Shown here in pieces: positions 1 through 8,680 of a stretch of 64,000 nt of DNA. The notes beneath the pieces were generated by a model. It searched no databases. It saw nothing but the letters and a program-made list of their open reading frames with translations, and had not been told where the DNA came from. The stretch is from Azoarcus olearius (GTDB taxonomy: Bacteria; Pseudomonadota; Gammaproteobacteria; Burkholderiales; Rhodocyclaceae), in NCBI RefSeq assembly GCF_001682385.1, contig NZ_CP016210.1, positions 1,178,001 to 1,242,000 on the forward strand. The letters are read 5' to 3'. Numbering within the stretch: position 1 is the stretch's first letter; each line of letters opens with the position of its first letter. The position numbers and the translations under genes are program-made.

Positions 1-230
1 TCAGTGCGGATGCGGGCGCGGCCAGCGCCTTCCATCCGGCGGGAACGTCGGGAAAGTGGCTGGCCGATCTTTTCCAGCTCGCACGCCGTCGCCTTGCCGC
101 CATGGGCGTCATGCACGTCCACGGCGGCGACACCTGTACGTATTCCGACGCTGCGCGCTTCTATTCCTATCGGCGCGACGGCGCGACGGGGCGCTTTGCA
201 TCCTTGATCTGGCGCGAAGACCATGCGTAA
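1..230 (+). CDS. pgeF: PgeF/YfiH laccase-domain protein, C-terminal part
   Basis: Only the last 75 codons are in the window; the frame enters at base 3 and stops at TAA 228-230. The visible end carries the family's characteristic tail: a GGDTCTYSD stretch, then RFYSYRRDG and ASLIW just before the stop. PgeF (YfiH, formerly called polyphenol oxidase) is a cytoplasmic laccase-like-fold enzyme that keeps L-serine out of the second position of the peptidoglycan stem peptide. The Cys and His of the tail belong to its metal/active-site region. In betaproteobacteria it usually follows rluD and precedes phaC, which fits here. Family identity is read from the tail only. Confidence 0.82.
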   Translation, partial: SADAGAASAFHPAGTSGKWLADLFQLARRRLAAMGVMHVHGGDTCTYSDAARFYSYRRDGATGRFASLIWREDHA

Positions 231-268
231 GCGGCACCTCGCGCCGGCTTATCACTCCAGCATGAACG

Positions 269-490
269 CTATTGATCGCGCCCGGAATCGGCTCTATCGT
301 TGAGGCTGTCGTCCGTCGCCGAACGTGCCGCCTTGTGGCGCCTCCGGGCGGGCGTACCGAACAACCACAAGAACAGTGCCAGCGGCGCAAGTCCGAAGAA
401 AATGAAGGTGAGCACGCCGCCGACTACGGTATCGTCGGATACCGCGGCGAGCAGGGCTACGTAGAGCCACGCGATGGCGATCAGGTACAT
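269..490 (-). CDS. small two-helix membrane protein
   Basis: A 73-residue protein on the minus strand, ATG at 488-490 and stop TAG at 269-271. Residues about 1-20 and 24-46 are strongly hydrophobic and would form two membrane helices. They are followed by a basic ARRRHK stop-transfer stretch and a polar, charged tail. It lies between the convergent pgeF end and the divergent phaC start, leaving an 87-bp gap to phaC that must hold both promoters. I do not recognise a function. The hydrophobic pattern with a positively charged cytoplasmic tail argues for a real gene rather than a chance frame, but it is short. Confidence 0.6.
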   Translation of the reverse strand: MYLIAIAWLYVALLAAVSDDTVVGGVLTFIFFGLAPLALFLWLFGTPARRRHKAARSATDDSLNDRADSGRDQ

Positions 491-577
491 GCCTCGATTG
501 TACTTCCGCGGGCTGCGCGGACGAGGCGACGACGGAAACTATCGGGGCTGCTGGCGGCCTCGGCTTAGGAGGGGCAG

Positions 578-2320
578 ATGTCCAATTCGAACGAAGGGCA
601 GGCGGCTGCGGCCATGCAGGCGATGCTCCTGGCGGGCCAGGCCATGGCCCAGACATTTTTCGACAATATCGCCAAACAGCACTCGGCCGTGGCGGATTCC
701 GGCGGGGGAGGCGTGCCGCCGCTGCCACTGCCCGAAACCGAAACCTTCTCCCGTCTCCAGCACGATTTCGCCGAGAAGCACCTCGCCCTGTGGTCGTCGA
801 TGCTCGGGCGCAAACCGCAGCAGCCGGTTGCCCCCGTCGTGAAGGCGGTCGAGGCAGACAAGCGCTTCAACGCCCCGGAATGGGCCGACAGCCCGGTGTT
901 CGACTATGTCCGCCAGGCCTACATGTTGAACGCGGGTTTCCTGAAGGAGGTTGCGGATGCCTTGCCGATTGCCGATGGCCGCGCGAAATCCCGCATCCAG
1001 TTCCTGACCCGGCAGTACATCGATGCGCTCGCGCCGACCAACTTTGCTGCGACCAATCCCGAGTTCATCCGTACCGCACTCGAAACGCGCGGCGAAAGCA
1101 TCACGACCGGGGTCAGGAACCTGATTGCCGACCTCGAGAAGGGCCGGATCTCGATGACCGACGACGAGGCGTTCGAGGTCGGCCGCAACCTGGCGGTGTC
1201 GCCGGGTGCGGTGATCTATCAGAACGAACTCATCCAGCTGATCCAGTACGCGCCGCTGACCGACAAGGTGGCCCAGGTTCCGCTGCTGATCGTGCCGCCC
1301 TGCATCAACAAGTTCTACATCCTCGATCTCCAGCCGGAGAATTCGCTGGTGCGCTTCCTCGTCGAGCAAGGGCACACGGTGTTCCTGGTGTCGTGGAAGA
1401 ACGTCCGGCCGGACGAGGGCAACTTCACCTGGGATGACTATCTCGACAAGGGCGTGTTCGCCGCGCTCGACGTCGTGCGCGCGGTCACGCGCGTCAAAAA
1501 GCCGAACGTGCTGGGCTTCTGCGTCGGCGGCACCATTCTGACCTCGGCACTCGCCGTCGCCCGCGCGCGCGGGGAGGACCCGGTGCAGAGCCTGACCCTG
1601 ATGACCACGCTGCTCGATTTCGCCGATGCGGGCGAACTGGGTTGCCTGGTGGACGAGGCGAGCGTGGCGGCGCGCGAGGCCGCGATTGGCAAGGGCGGCA
1701 TCCTGCGGGGACAGGAACTGGCCAACGTGTTTTCGTCGCTGCGCGCCAACGATCTCGTCTGGCAATACGTGGTCGGCAACTATCTGAAGGGGCAGAAGCC
1801 GCAGGCCTTCGACCTGCTGTACTGGAATTCGGACTCCACCAACCTGCCGGGGCCGTTCCTGACCTGGTACCTGCGCAACATGTATCTGGAGAACAACCTG
1901 CGCGTGCCGGGCAAGCTCAAGATGCTTGGCCACAAGGTCGACCTCGGCAAGGTGGATGCGCCTGCCTATGTGATGGCCGCGCGCGAGGACCACATCGTTC
2001 CGTGGGCGAGTTCCTATCTCGGTCGCCACCTGCTTGGGGGAGAAACGACCTTCGTGCTGGGCGCCAGCGGTCATATCGCCGGGGCTATCAACCCGGCCTC
2101 GAAGAATCGCCGCAGCTACTGGACCAGCGACGCGAAGAGTGCGGACCCCGAGGAGTGGCTGGAGCAGGCGGTCGAGAACAAAGGGTCGTGGTGGCTGCAC
2201 TGGGCGCAGTGGTTGACCGCGCATCGGGGGAAGACCGTGGCCGCTCGCGGTCGGTTGGGCAATGCAAAGTACGCGCCTATCGAGCCCGCTCCTGGGCGTT
2301 ATGTGAAGGACAAGGCCTAG
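578..2320 (+). CDS. phaC: class I poly(3-hydroxyalkanoate) synthase
   Basis: PhaC polymerises (R)-3-hydroxybutyryl-CoA into PHB at the granule surface. The 580-residue length fits class I synthases. The lipase-like box GFCVGG gives nucleophile Cys315; Asp471 (REDHIVPW) and His499 (ASGHIAG) complete the catalytic triad. A N-terminal PhaC domain of roughly 90-260 precedes the alpha/beta-hydrolase core. The ATG is preceded by a very strong ribosome site, AGGAGGGG, 5 bp away. It is followed by two acetoacetyl-CoA reductase genes and phaR, but no thiolase gene (phaA) is present nearby, so acetoacetyl-CoA must come from a thiolase encoded elsewhere. Confidence 0.96.
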   Translation: MSNSNEGQAAAAMQAMLLAGQAMAQTFFDNIAKQHSAVADSGGGGVPPLPLPETETFSRLQHDFAEKHLALWSSMLGRKPQQPVAPVVKAVEADKRFNAPEWADSPVFDYVRQAYMLNAGFLKEVADALPIADGRAKSRIQFLTRQYIDALAPTNFAATNPEFIRTALETRGESITTGVRNLIADLEKGRISMTDDEAFEVGRNLAVSPGAVIYQNELIQLIQYAPLTDKVAQVPLLIVPPCINKFYILDLQPENSLVRFLVEQGHTVFLVSWKNVRPDEGNFTWDDYLDKGVFAALDVVRAVTRVKKPNVLGFCVGGTILTSALAVARARGEDPVQSLTLMTTLLDFADAGELGCLVDEASVAAREAAIGKGGILRGQELANVFSSLRANDLVWQYVVGNYLKGQKPQAFDLLYWNSDSTNLPGPFLTWYLRNMYLENNLRVPGKLKMLGHKVDLGKVDAPAYVMAAREDHIVPWASSYLGRHLLGGETTFVLGASGHIAGAINPASKNRRSYWTSDAKSADPEEWLEQAVENKGSWWLHWAQWLTAHRGKTVAARGRLGNAKYAPIEPAPGRYVKDKA

Positions 2321-2350
2321 CGCGCTTCCAGGCGGAAAACCGGGATCTGG

Positions 2351-2386
2351 TCGACTGACGACGACGGGGAGGGCGCCGTCAGTCGA
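2351..2386 (+). other. 10-bp perfect hairpin between phaC and phaB
   Basis: TCGACTGACG at 2351-2360 is the exact reverse complement of CGTCAGTCGA at 2377-2386, with a 16-nt loop. No run of T follows, so it is a poor intrinsic terminator. It could stabilise or mark a processing point in a phaC-phaB transcript. Confidence 0.45.
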
Positions 2387-2430
2387 GCTTGCTACCCCCC
2401 CGAGACAACACAAGATAGAGGAGATAAACC

Positions 2431-3171
2431 ATGTCTCGAGTCGCACTGGTTACTGGCGGGATGGGCGGACTGGGTGAAGCGATCTGCATCAAGCTCGCAG
2501 CACTCGGCTACCGTGTGGTGACCACCTACTCGCCCGGTAACAGCAAGGCTGCCGAATGGCTTCAGGCCATGAACAACATGGGCTACGGCTTCAGGGGCTA
2601 CCCCTGCGACGTGTCCGATTTCGATTCGTGCAAGGCCTGCATCGCGCAGGTCACCGAAGAGGTCGGTCCGATCGACGTGTTGGTGAACAACGCGGGTATT
2701 ACCCGTGACATGACGTTCAAGAAGATGACCAAGGCCGACTGGGACGCGGTGATCAGCACCAACCTGGATTCGGTGTTCAACATGACCAAGCAGGTCATGG
2801 ACGGCATGGTCGAGCGCAAGTGGGGGCGGGTGATCAACGTGTCGTCCGTCAATGGCCAGAAGGGAGCGTTCGGGCAGACGAACTACTCCGCCGCGAAGGC
2901 GGGTATGCACGGCTTCACCAAGGCGCTGGCACTGGAAGTCGCGCGCAGTGGCGTCACCGTCAATACCATCTCGCCGGGTTACATCGGTACCAAGATGGTG
3001 ATGGCGATTCCCCAGGAGATCCTGGAGTCCAAGATCCTGCCGCAGATCCCGGTATCCCGCCTCGGCAAGCCCGAGGAAATCGCCGGGCTGGTGGCGTATC
3101 TGTCGTCCGACGAGGCGGCTTTCGTAACCGGCGCCAACATCTCCATCAACGGCGGCCAGCACATGTTCTGA
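2431..3171 (+). CDS. phaB: acetoacetyl-CoA reductase (first copy)
   Basis: A 246-residue short-chain dehydrogenase that reduces acetoacetyl-CoA to (R)-3-hydroxybutyryl-CoA with NADPH, the step before PhaC. The cofactor motif TGGMGGLG is at residues 8-15, NNAG near 86-89, and the catalytic set is Ser139, Tyr152 and Lys156 in a YxxxK arrangement. GAGGAG lies 8 bp ahead of the ATG. It starts 110 bp after phaC and is followed by a likely terminator, so it may end a phaC-phaB transcript. The next gene is a diverged second copy. The family also includes FabG-type reductases, but position and length point to PhaB. Confidence 0.92.
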   Translation: MSRVALVTGGMGGLGEAICIKLAALGYRVVTTYSPGNSKAAEWLQAMNNMGYGFRGYPCDVSDFDSCKACIAQVTEEVGPIDVLVNNAGITRDMTFKKMTKADWDAVISTNLDSVFNMTKQVMDGMVERKWGRVINVSSVNGQKGAFGQTNYSAAKAGMHGFTKALALEVARSGVTVNTISPGYIGTKMVMAIPQEILESKILPQIPVSRLGKPEEIAGLVAYLSSDEAAFVTGANISINGGQHMF

Positions 3172-3177
3172 TGTGCC

Positions 3178-3224
3178 GGCGGCGCCCCCCCCGCCGCCCG
3201 TGCGGGGGCAGGGCGCCGCCTTTT
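3178..3224 (+). terminator. intrinsic terminator after first phaB
   Basis: GGCGGCGCCC (3178-3187) can pair perfectly with GGGCGCCGCC (3211-3220), followed by TTTT. The loop is long (23 nt) and C-rich, and the T run is short, so termination may be partial. Confidence 0.6.
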
Positions 3225-3259
3225 GCGCTGCAACAACCCCACTCGAACCTGTTTATAAT
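3223..3259 (+). promoter_or_regulatory. promoter -10 and candidate PhaR operator for second phaB
   Basis: A consensus -10 hexamer TATAAT is at 3254-3259, about 100 bp before the second phaB. I see no good -35. Where the -35 would lie is the dyad TTGC-N3-GCAA (3223-3233), a one-base-per-arm variant of the CTGC-N3-GCAG type site described for Paracoccus PhaR. The -10 is clear; the operator role is inference. Confidence 0.4.
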
Positions 3260-3362
3260 GCGCGCGGTAGTCGTTGCCGCGCTGCGGCGGCGATCGTACG
3301 TTCCGCATAGCCCGTCGCGGGCGCCGCGGTGATTCCCTTAACCGTTGTACAAGGATTCGACG

Positions 3363-4103
3363 ATGAGCCAGAAAGTCGCACTCGTTACCGGCGCCATGGG
3401 CGGCCTGGGCACTGCAATTTGTCAGTCGCTCGCCAAGGATGGCATCAAGGTAGTGGCCAACTGTCTGCCCGGCTTTCCCCAGAAGGACGAGTGGCTGGCG
3501 AAGCAGAAGGAACTTGGCTTCGACTTCGTCGCCGCGGAAGGCGACGTGTCCGACTACGAGTCCTGCAAGGCCATGGTCGAAAAGATCGAGGCTGAAGTCG
3601 GGCCGGTCGACGTCCTGGTGAACAACGCCGGCATTACCCGCGACAAGTTCTTCCCGAAGATGGAGAAGGGCCAGTGGGATGCGGTTATCAACACCAATCT
3701 CAACAGCCTGTTCAACGTTACCCACCACATCTCGCCGAAAATGGCCGAGCGTGGCTGGGGACGGATCATCAACATTTCCTCGGTCAATGGCGTGAAGGGC
3801 CAGGCCGGCCAGGCCAACTACTCCACCGCCAAGGCGGGTGTGCTCGGCTTCACCAAGGCGCTTGCGCAGGAACTCGCCACCAAGGGCGTCACCGTCAATG
3901 CGATCGCCCCGGGTTACATCGGCACTGACATGGTGATGGCGATCCGCGACGACATTCGCCAGGCGATCACCGATTCGGTCCCGATGAAGCGCCTCGGCAA
4001 GCCGGAAGAAATCGGCGGCCTGTGTTCCTACCTCGCGTCCGAACTCGCCGGCTACATCACCGGTTCCACCATCAACATCAATGGTGGCCTGCATATGTGC
4101 TGA
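3363..4103 (+). CDS. phaB: acetoacetyl-CoA reductase (second copy)
   Basis: A second 246-residue PhaB-type short-chain dehydrogenase, the same length as its upstream paralogue. The NADPH motif TGAMGGLG is at 9-16; the catalytic residues are Ser140, Tyr153 and Lys157 (SSVNG then NYSTAK). The start at 3363 is chosen over an in-frame TTG at 3345 because AAGGA sits 8 bp upstream and the protein then aligns end to end with its neighbour. It has its own -10 box and its own terminator, so it is probably a separate transcription unit from the first copy. The two copies differ most at residues 32-60, after the cofactor motif. Confidence 0.92.
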   Translation: MSQKVALVTGAMGGLGTAICQSLAKDGIKVVANCLPGFPQKDEWLAKQKELGFDFVAAEGDVSDYESCKAMVEKIEAEVGPVDVLVNNAGITRDKFFPKMEKGQWDAVINTNLNSLFNVTHHISPKMAERGWGRIINISSVNGVKGQAGQANYSTAKAGVLGFTKALAQELATKGVTVNAIAPGYIGTDMVMAIRDDIRQAITDSVPMKRLGKPEEIGGLCSYLASELAGYITGSTININGGLHMC

Positions 4104-4133
4104 TGCGCACGGCTGAGTCGTTGCGCATGCTCG

Positions 4134-4158
4134 AACCCCGTCCCGTGGCGGGGTTTTT
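4134..4158 (+). terminator. intrinsic terminator after second phaB
   Basis: AACCCCG (4134-4140) pairs with CGGGGTT (4149-4155) around an 8-nt loop, and the T run extends to 4158. A typical Rho-independent terminator. Confidence 0.8.
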
Positions 4159-4172
4159 ATTTCGCTGCGCGG

Positions 4173-4178
4173 TATAAT
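4173..4178 (+). promoter_or_regulatory. -10 box of the phaR promoter
   Basis: A perfect TATAAT lies 46 bp before the phaR start and just after the terminator of the preceding gene. The position of the -35 falls inside that terminator and does not match consensus, so an activator or an extended contact may be used. Two TGCGCA copies 18 bp apart (4104-4109 and 4122-4127) lie upstream. Confidence 0.5.
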
Positions 4179-4223
4179 TTCGCGCACATAGAGCGGACCA
4201 CCGCCACCGAGGAGATGAACACC

Positions 4224-4853
4224 ATGGCTGAACAGCCGCGCCTGATCAAGAAGTACCCGAACCGCCGCCTGTACGACACCCGCACCAGTTCCTACATCAC
4301 GCTTGCCGACGTCAAGGAACTCGTGCTGGGCCATGAGGAATTCCAGGTCGTCGATGCGAAGACCAACGAAGACCTGACCCGCAGCATCCTGCTGCAGATC
4401 ATCCTCGAAGAAGAGGCCGGTGGGGCGCCGATGTTCACGAGCGACCTGCTTGCGCACATGATCCGGTTCTACGGCAATGCGATGCAGGGCATGATGGGCA
4501 AGTACCTTGAGAACAACATCAAGGCCTTTACCGACATGCAGGGCAAGCTGCAGGAGCAGGCACGTTCGATCTACGGCGACAACAGCCCGGTCGGACAGGA
4601 CCTGTGGGCCCAGTTCCTGAACTTCCAGGGGCCGGCGCTGCAAAGCATGATGGGCACCTACGTCGAGCAATCGAAGCGGATGTTCCAGCAGATGCAGGAG
4701 CAGGTCGAGAGCCAGACCCGCAACATGTTCACCGGCTTCCAGTTCCCCACCTATGCGAAGGGAACGGCGAAGGACGACGCCGGCGACAAGACCGAGCGGA
4801 CCGGTAAGGCGGAAGACGCCACCGCTGCCGGCAAGGGCAGTACCGACAAGTAA
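4224..4853 (+). CDS. phaR: PHB synthesis repressor PhaR
   Basis: PhaR is the DNA-binding regulator that senses PHB granules and represses phasin and often its own gene. The N-terminal PHB_acc_N domain is plain: [12 protein letters not shown] at residues 7-18, with two PHB-accumulation domains following to about residue 150. The last 50 residues are charged, low-complexity and probably disordered. I chose the ATG at 4224 (209 residues) because GAGGAG at 4209-4214 is 9 bp upstream; an ATG at 4215 abuts the ribosome site and would add three residues. It closes the phaC-phaB-phaB-phaR cluster. Confidence 0.93.
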   Translation: MAEQPRLIKKYPNRRLYDTRTSSYITLADVKELVLGHEEFQVVDAKTNEDLTRSILLQIILEEEAGGAPMFTSDLLAHMIRFYGNAMQGMMGKYLENNIKAFTDMQGKLQEQARSIYGDNSPVGQDLWAQFLNFQGPALQSMMGTYVEQSKRMFQQMQEQVESQTRNMFTGFQFPTYAKGTAKDDAGDKTERTGKAEDATAAGKGSTDK

Positions 4854-4914
4854 CTCAAAGGCAGCCGTTCAAGGCTCCGGTATCCGGGGCGGCCGCGCGA
4901 CAGGCACGAGCAAG

Positions 4915-6246
4915 ATGAGCAATATCAAGACCCAGGACGTGCCGCGCGTCGGCTTCGTATCCCTCGGGTGCCCGAAGGCGACTTCGGATTCGGAACACAT
5001 CCTCACGCGCCTGCGGGCCGAAGGGTACGAAATCTCCGGCAGCTATGACGCCGCGGATCTGGTCGTGGTGAATACCTGCGGCTTCATCGACGCGGCCGTC
5101 GAGGAGTCGCTGGATGCGATCGGTGAGGCCCTGGCGGAGAACGGTCGGGTGATCGTCACCGGTTGTCTTGGCGCAAAGGACGACGTCATCCTTGCGGCTC
5201 ATCCCCAGGTTCTTGCGGTGACCGGGCCGCATGCCACGGAAGAGGTGATGCAGGCTGTCCATCGCCACCTTCCCAAGCCGCACGACCCGTTTTCCGACCT
5301 GGTGCCACCGCAGGGGATCCGGCTCACGCCGCAGCATTACGCGTACCTGAAGATTTCCGAGGGCTGCAACCATCGGTGCACCTTCTGCATCATCCCCTCG
5401 ATGCGCGGCGATCTGGTAAGCCGGCCCATTCACGATGTCATGCGGGAGGCCGAGGCGCTCGCCGATGCTGGCGTGAAGGAGTTGCTGGTCATTTCCCAGG
5501 ACACCTCGGCCTACGGCGTCGACGTCAAGTACCGCACCGGCTTCTGGGGCGGAAAGCCCGTGAAGACGAGGCTTTACGATCTTGCCAACGCCCTGGGCGA
5601 ACTGGGCATCTGGATCCGGATGCACTACGTCTACCCGTATCCCAGTGTCGATGACCTGATTCCGCTGATGGCGGAAGGAAAGATACTGCCCTATCTCGAC
5701 GTGCCCTTCCAGCATGCGAGCCCGCGCATCCTCAAGGCGATGAAGCGCCCCGCCAATGCAGAAAACGTGCTGGAGCGCGTCCGCAAGTGGCGGGAGATCT
5801 GCCCGGATCTTACGATCCGCTCGACCTTCATCACCGGCTTTCCGGGGGAGACGGAGGAGGACTTCGAGCAACTCCTGCAGTTTCTGGAGGCGGCGCAGCT
5901 CGACCGGGTGGGTGCGTTTGCCTACTCGCCGGTGGAAGGCGCCGCGGCCAACGACTTGCCGGATGCCGTCCCCGACGAGGTCCGTGAAGAGCGCCGCGCG
6001 CGCCTGATGGATTTCCAGGAAGACATCTCGACGCTGCGCCTCGAGGCCAAGATCGGCCGTGAGATGACGGTACTGGTGGATGATGTCGACGAGGAGGGGG
6101 CGCTTGCGCGTTCGCCCGGAGATGCGCCTGAAATCGACGGTCTCGTCGTGATCCCGGACGGCGAGGGACTGGCGCCGGGAGACTTCGCCCGTGTCCGCAT
6201 CACCGATTGCGATATCCATGATCTCTACGCGGAGCGGGTGGCCTAG
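4915..6246 (+). CDS. rimO: ribosomal protein S12 methylthiotransferase
   Basis: RimO adds a methylthio group to Asp88 (E. coli numbering) of ribosomal protein S12, a radical-SAM reaction. At 443 residues it has the full family plan. The N-terminal UPF0004 domain has cluster ligands Cys19, Cys55 and Cys84. The radical-SAM domain has CNHRCTFC (Cys151, 155, 158), and a C-terminal TRAM domain runs from about 375. The ATG at 4915 is preceded only by a weak GAGCAAG site. It follows phaR by 61 bp with no terminator, so co-transcription is possible. RimO rather than MiaB is supported by SLGCPK near the N-terminus and IIPSMRG after the cluster motif. Confidence 0.95.
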   Translation: MSNIKTQDVPRVGFVSLGCPKATSDSEHILTRLRAEGYEISGSYDAADLVVVNTCGFIDAAVEESLDAIGEALAENGRVIVTGCLGAKDDVILAAHPQVLAVTGPHATEEVMQAVHRHLPKPHDPFSDLVPPQGIRLTPQHYAYLKISEGCNHRCTFCIIPSMRGDLVSRPIHDVMREAEALADAGVKELLVISQDTSAYGVDVKYRTGFWGGKPVKTRLYDLANALGELGIWIRMHYVYPYPSVDDLIPLMAEGKILPYLDVPFQHASPRILKAMKRPANAENVLERVRKWREICPDLTIRSTFITGFPGETEEDFEQLLQFLEAAQLDRVGAFAYSPVEGAAANDLPDAVPDEVREERRARLMDFQEDISTLRLEAKIGREMTVLVDDVDEEGALARSPGDAPEIDGLVVIPDGEGLAPGDFARVRITDCDIHDLYAERVA

Positions 6247-6266
6247 TTTCGCGTGAAGGAGGGCGT

Positions 6267-7208
6267 CTGGACGGTCTGCCCAGTCTGAACCCATCCGAGC
6301 GCCCCGTCATTGGTCTGGCGCTGGGGAGCGGTGCAGCCCGCGGTTGGGCCCATCTCGGGGTGCTGCGCGCCCTCGCGGCGGACGGAATCGTGCCGGATGT
6401 CGTATGCGGTTGTTCGATCGGTGCGTTCGTCGGTGCGGCCGCGGCCTCCGGCGACCTCGGCAAGATCACCGACTGGGCCCAGTCGCTGAAGTGGCAGGAT
6501 GTGGTGTCCTTGCTCGACGTCAGTCTGCGCGGCGGGCTGATCAAGGGCGAGCGGCTGATCCAGTTCTTCCAGCGCAATTTCGTCGACCGCGACTTTTCGG
6601 AGCTGCCCACCCGGTTTGCCTGCGTAGCAACCGAGCTTGGAAGCGGCCGCGAGATCTGGCTGCACGAGGGTAGCGTTTCCGCCGCCGTGCGGGCCTCGAT
6701 CGCGCTGCCGGGGTTGATGACGCCGGTCCTCTATCGGGGCAAGGTGCTGGTCGACGGCGGCTTGGTCAATCCGGTGCCGGTTTCTCTGTGCAGGGCGATG
6801 GGGGCGGATCTCGTCATTGCGGTGGATCTGGGGTCCGACATGGTCGGGCGGGCGTGGAAGCACGCCGCGGTAGAGCCGGCTCCCATCGAGGAAACCGAGA
6901 GCGGCTGGAGCGACCGCCTTCTGGCGCGCTTTCGTTTCGGGGCGGCCGCCGGACCCAATTCGGCAGTCGAGGCCAATCTGCCCTCGCTCATCACGGTGCT
7001 CAGTTCCAGCATCAACGTCATGCAGGTGCGGATTGCCCGCAGCCGGCTCGCGGGAGAGCCGGCGGATGTGCTGGTTTCGCCGCGGGTCGGCCAGTTGGGG
7101 CTGCTCGACTATCACCGCGCGGCGGAAGCGATTGCGGAGGGGGAGGCCGCAGTGGCCCGGGTTCGCCCCTTGCTTGACTATGCGCTCGGGAGGGCGGGGT
7201 CGGCTTAA
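6267..7208 (+). CDS. rssA: patatin-like phospholipase (RssA family), probable CTG start
   Basis: A patatin-fold serine hydrolase related to E. coli RssA. The oxyanion-hole motif GSGAARGW, the nucleophile box GCSIG and the catalytic DGG (VDGGLVNPVP) are all present. The first ordinary start in this frame is GTG at 6360, which would cut off the oxyanion-hole motif that is essential in the family. Reading back to the rimO stop there is no ATG, GTG or TTG, but CTG at 6267 lies 3 bp after a near-perfect AAGGAGGG (6256-6263). From there the protein has 313 residues, with G20-x-G22-x3-G26 and Ser50. The CTG start is inferred; a base error is the alternative. Substrate unknown. Confidence 0.8.
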   Translation: MDGLPSLNPSERPVIGLALGSGAARGWAHLGVLRALAADGIVPDVVCGCSIGAFVGAAAASGDLGKITDWAQSLKWQDVVSLLDVSLRGGLIKGERLIQFFQRNFVDRDFSELPTRFACVATELGSGREIWLHEGSVSAAVRASIALPGLMTPVLYRGKVLVDGGLVNPVPVSLCRAMGADLVIAVDLGSDMVGRAWKHAAVEPAPIEETESGWSDRLLARFRFGAAAGPNSAVEANLPSLITVLSSSINVMQVRIARSRLAGEPADVLVSPRVGQLGLLDYHRAAEAIAEGEAAVARVRPLLDYALGRAGSA

Positions 7209-7231
7209 CGGCGTAGGCGTCAGGAGCGCGA

Positions 7232-8638
7232 ATGGACAGGATCGTAGAGGAACTGATCGGTATCGTCGGCGAGGCGAATGTCCTTACCACCGCCGACGAC
7301 ATGGCGCCTTATCTGACCGACTGGCGCGGCCGCTACCGCGGCCATGCGCGCGCGGTGGTCAGGCCGGCTGCAACGGCTGAAGTGAGCGCCGTTCTGGCGG
7401 CGTGCCATGCGGCCGCGGTGCCCGTCGTTCCTCAGGGCGGCAACACCGGTTTGTGTGGCGGGGCAACGCCTTCGGAGGCGGGAGTGGCGGTCGTGCTCAG
7501 CCTGACCAGGATGAACCGCATCCGCTCCCTCGATCCGGACAACAACACCGTGGCGGTCGAAGCTGGCTGCACCCTTGCTGCGCTCCAGGAGGCCGCGGCG
7601 GCAGCGGAGCGGCTGTTCCCCTTGTCGCTGGCGTCGGAGGGCAGTTGCACCATTGGCGGAAACTTGTCCACCAACGCCGGCGGGGTGCAGGTGCTGCGCT
7701 ACGGAAATACGCGCGAACTGACGCTGGGGCTCGAGGTGGTGCTGCCGGACGGGCGGATCTGGGACGGGATGCGAGGCTTGCGCAAGGACAACACGGGCTA
7801 TGACCTCAAGCACCTTTTCATTGGCGCCGAGGGAACCTTGGGTGTGATCACCGCCGCAGTGCTGAAGTTGTTTCCCGCGCCCCGCGGGTTTGCGACGGCC
7901 TGGGCTGCCGTGTCCGACCCTGCTGCAGCGGTCCGTCTGCTTGGACGCCTGCGCCATCACTGCGGTGACCGAATCAGCGCTTTCGAACTCGTGGGGCGGC
8001 CGGCACTCGATCTCGTGCTGAAGCACATCCCCGGGGCTCGTGATCCCTTCAGTGCGCCCACCCAGTGGGCTGTTCTGATCGAACTGAGCGACAGCCTCGA
8101 GGGAGAGGGGCTGGCCGAGACCCTCGCCGGCGCATTAGGGGCCGAGATGGAGGCCGGGCTGGTCCTCGATGCGGTCGTCGCGTCCAGCCTTGGGCAGGCC
8201 CAGACGCTGTGGGCGCTGCGTGAAAACATCTCGGAAGCGCAGCGCATCGAAGGCGTGAGCATCAAGCACGACGTGTCGGTGCCGGTGAGCCGGATCGCCG
8301 AGTTTCTTGAGCGGGCGGATGTCAGCCTCAAATCGCAGTGGCCCGGGGTGCGCATCGTGGCATTCGGTCACATCGGTGACGGCAATCTGCACTACAACCT
8401 TTCACGTAGTGAAACCGACGACAACGCCTCGTTCATCGCCCGCACCGAGGACGTCAATCGGATCGTCCATGATCTGGTCGATGCCTTGGGCGGTTCGATT
8501 TCCGCCGAGCACGGCCTGGGACAGCTCAAGAGAGCGGAGATCCGCCGTTACAAGAGTACGGTCGAGATGGACATGATGGAGGCAATAAAGAATGCCTTCG
8601 ATCCGTCGCGCCTGATGAATCCCGGAAAGGTGCTTTGA
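7232..8638 (+). CDS. FAD-linked oxidase, GlcD / D-2-hydroxyacid dehydrogenase type
   Basis: A 468-residue flavoprotein with an N-terminal FAD-binding-4 domain (VVPQGGNTGLCGG near 65-77; SEGSCTIGGNLSTNAGG near 134-150) and a C-terminal FAD-oxidase domain. The latter includes HIGDGNLHYN and ends EHGLGQLKR...FDPSRLMNPGKV. These are hallmarks of the GlcD, D-lactate dehydrogenase and D-2-hydroxyglutarate dehydrogenase group, which oxidise a D-2-hydroxyacid to the 2-oxoacid. No glycolate-oxidase partners (glcE, glcF) are adjacent, which favours a stand-alone dehydrogenase such as D-2-hydroxyglutarate dehydrogenase. The substrate cannot be decided from sequence. It starts 23 bp after the patatin gene and probably shares its transcript. 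Confidence 0.85.
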   Translation: MDRIVEELIGIVGEANVLTTADDMAPYLTDWRGRYRGHARAVVRPAATAEVSAVLAACHAAAVPVVPQGGNTGLCGGATPSEAGVAVVLSLTRMNRIRSLDPDNNTVAVEAGCTLAALQEAAAAAERLFPLSLASEGSCTIGGNLSTNAGGVQVLRYGNTRELTLGLEVVLPDGRIWDGMRGLRKDNTGYDLKHLFIGAEGTLGVITAAVLKLFPAPRGFATAWAAVSDPAAAVRLLGRLRHHCGDRISAFELVGRPALDLVLKHIPGARDPFSAPTQWAVLIELSDSLEGEGLAETLAGALGAEMEAGLVLDAVVASSLGQAQTLWALRENISEAQRIEGVSIKHDVSVPVSRIAEFLERADVSLKSQWPGVRIVAFGHIGDGNLHYNLSRSETDDNASFIARTEDVNRIVHDLVDALGGSISAEHGLGQLKRAEIRRYKSTVEMDMMEAIKNAFDPSRLMNPGKVL

Positions 8639-8680
8639 TTCCGCTGCGGCAGCGAAACCGAAAATTCTCGCGTTGCCGTC

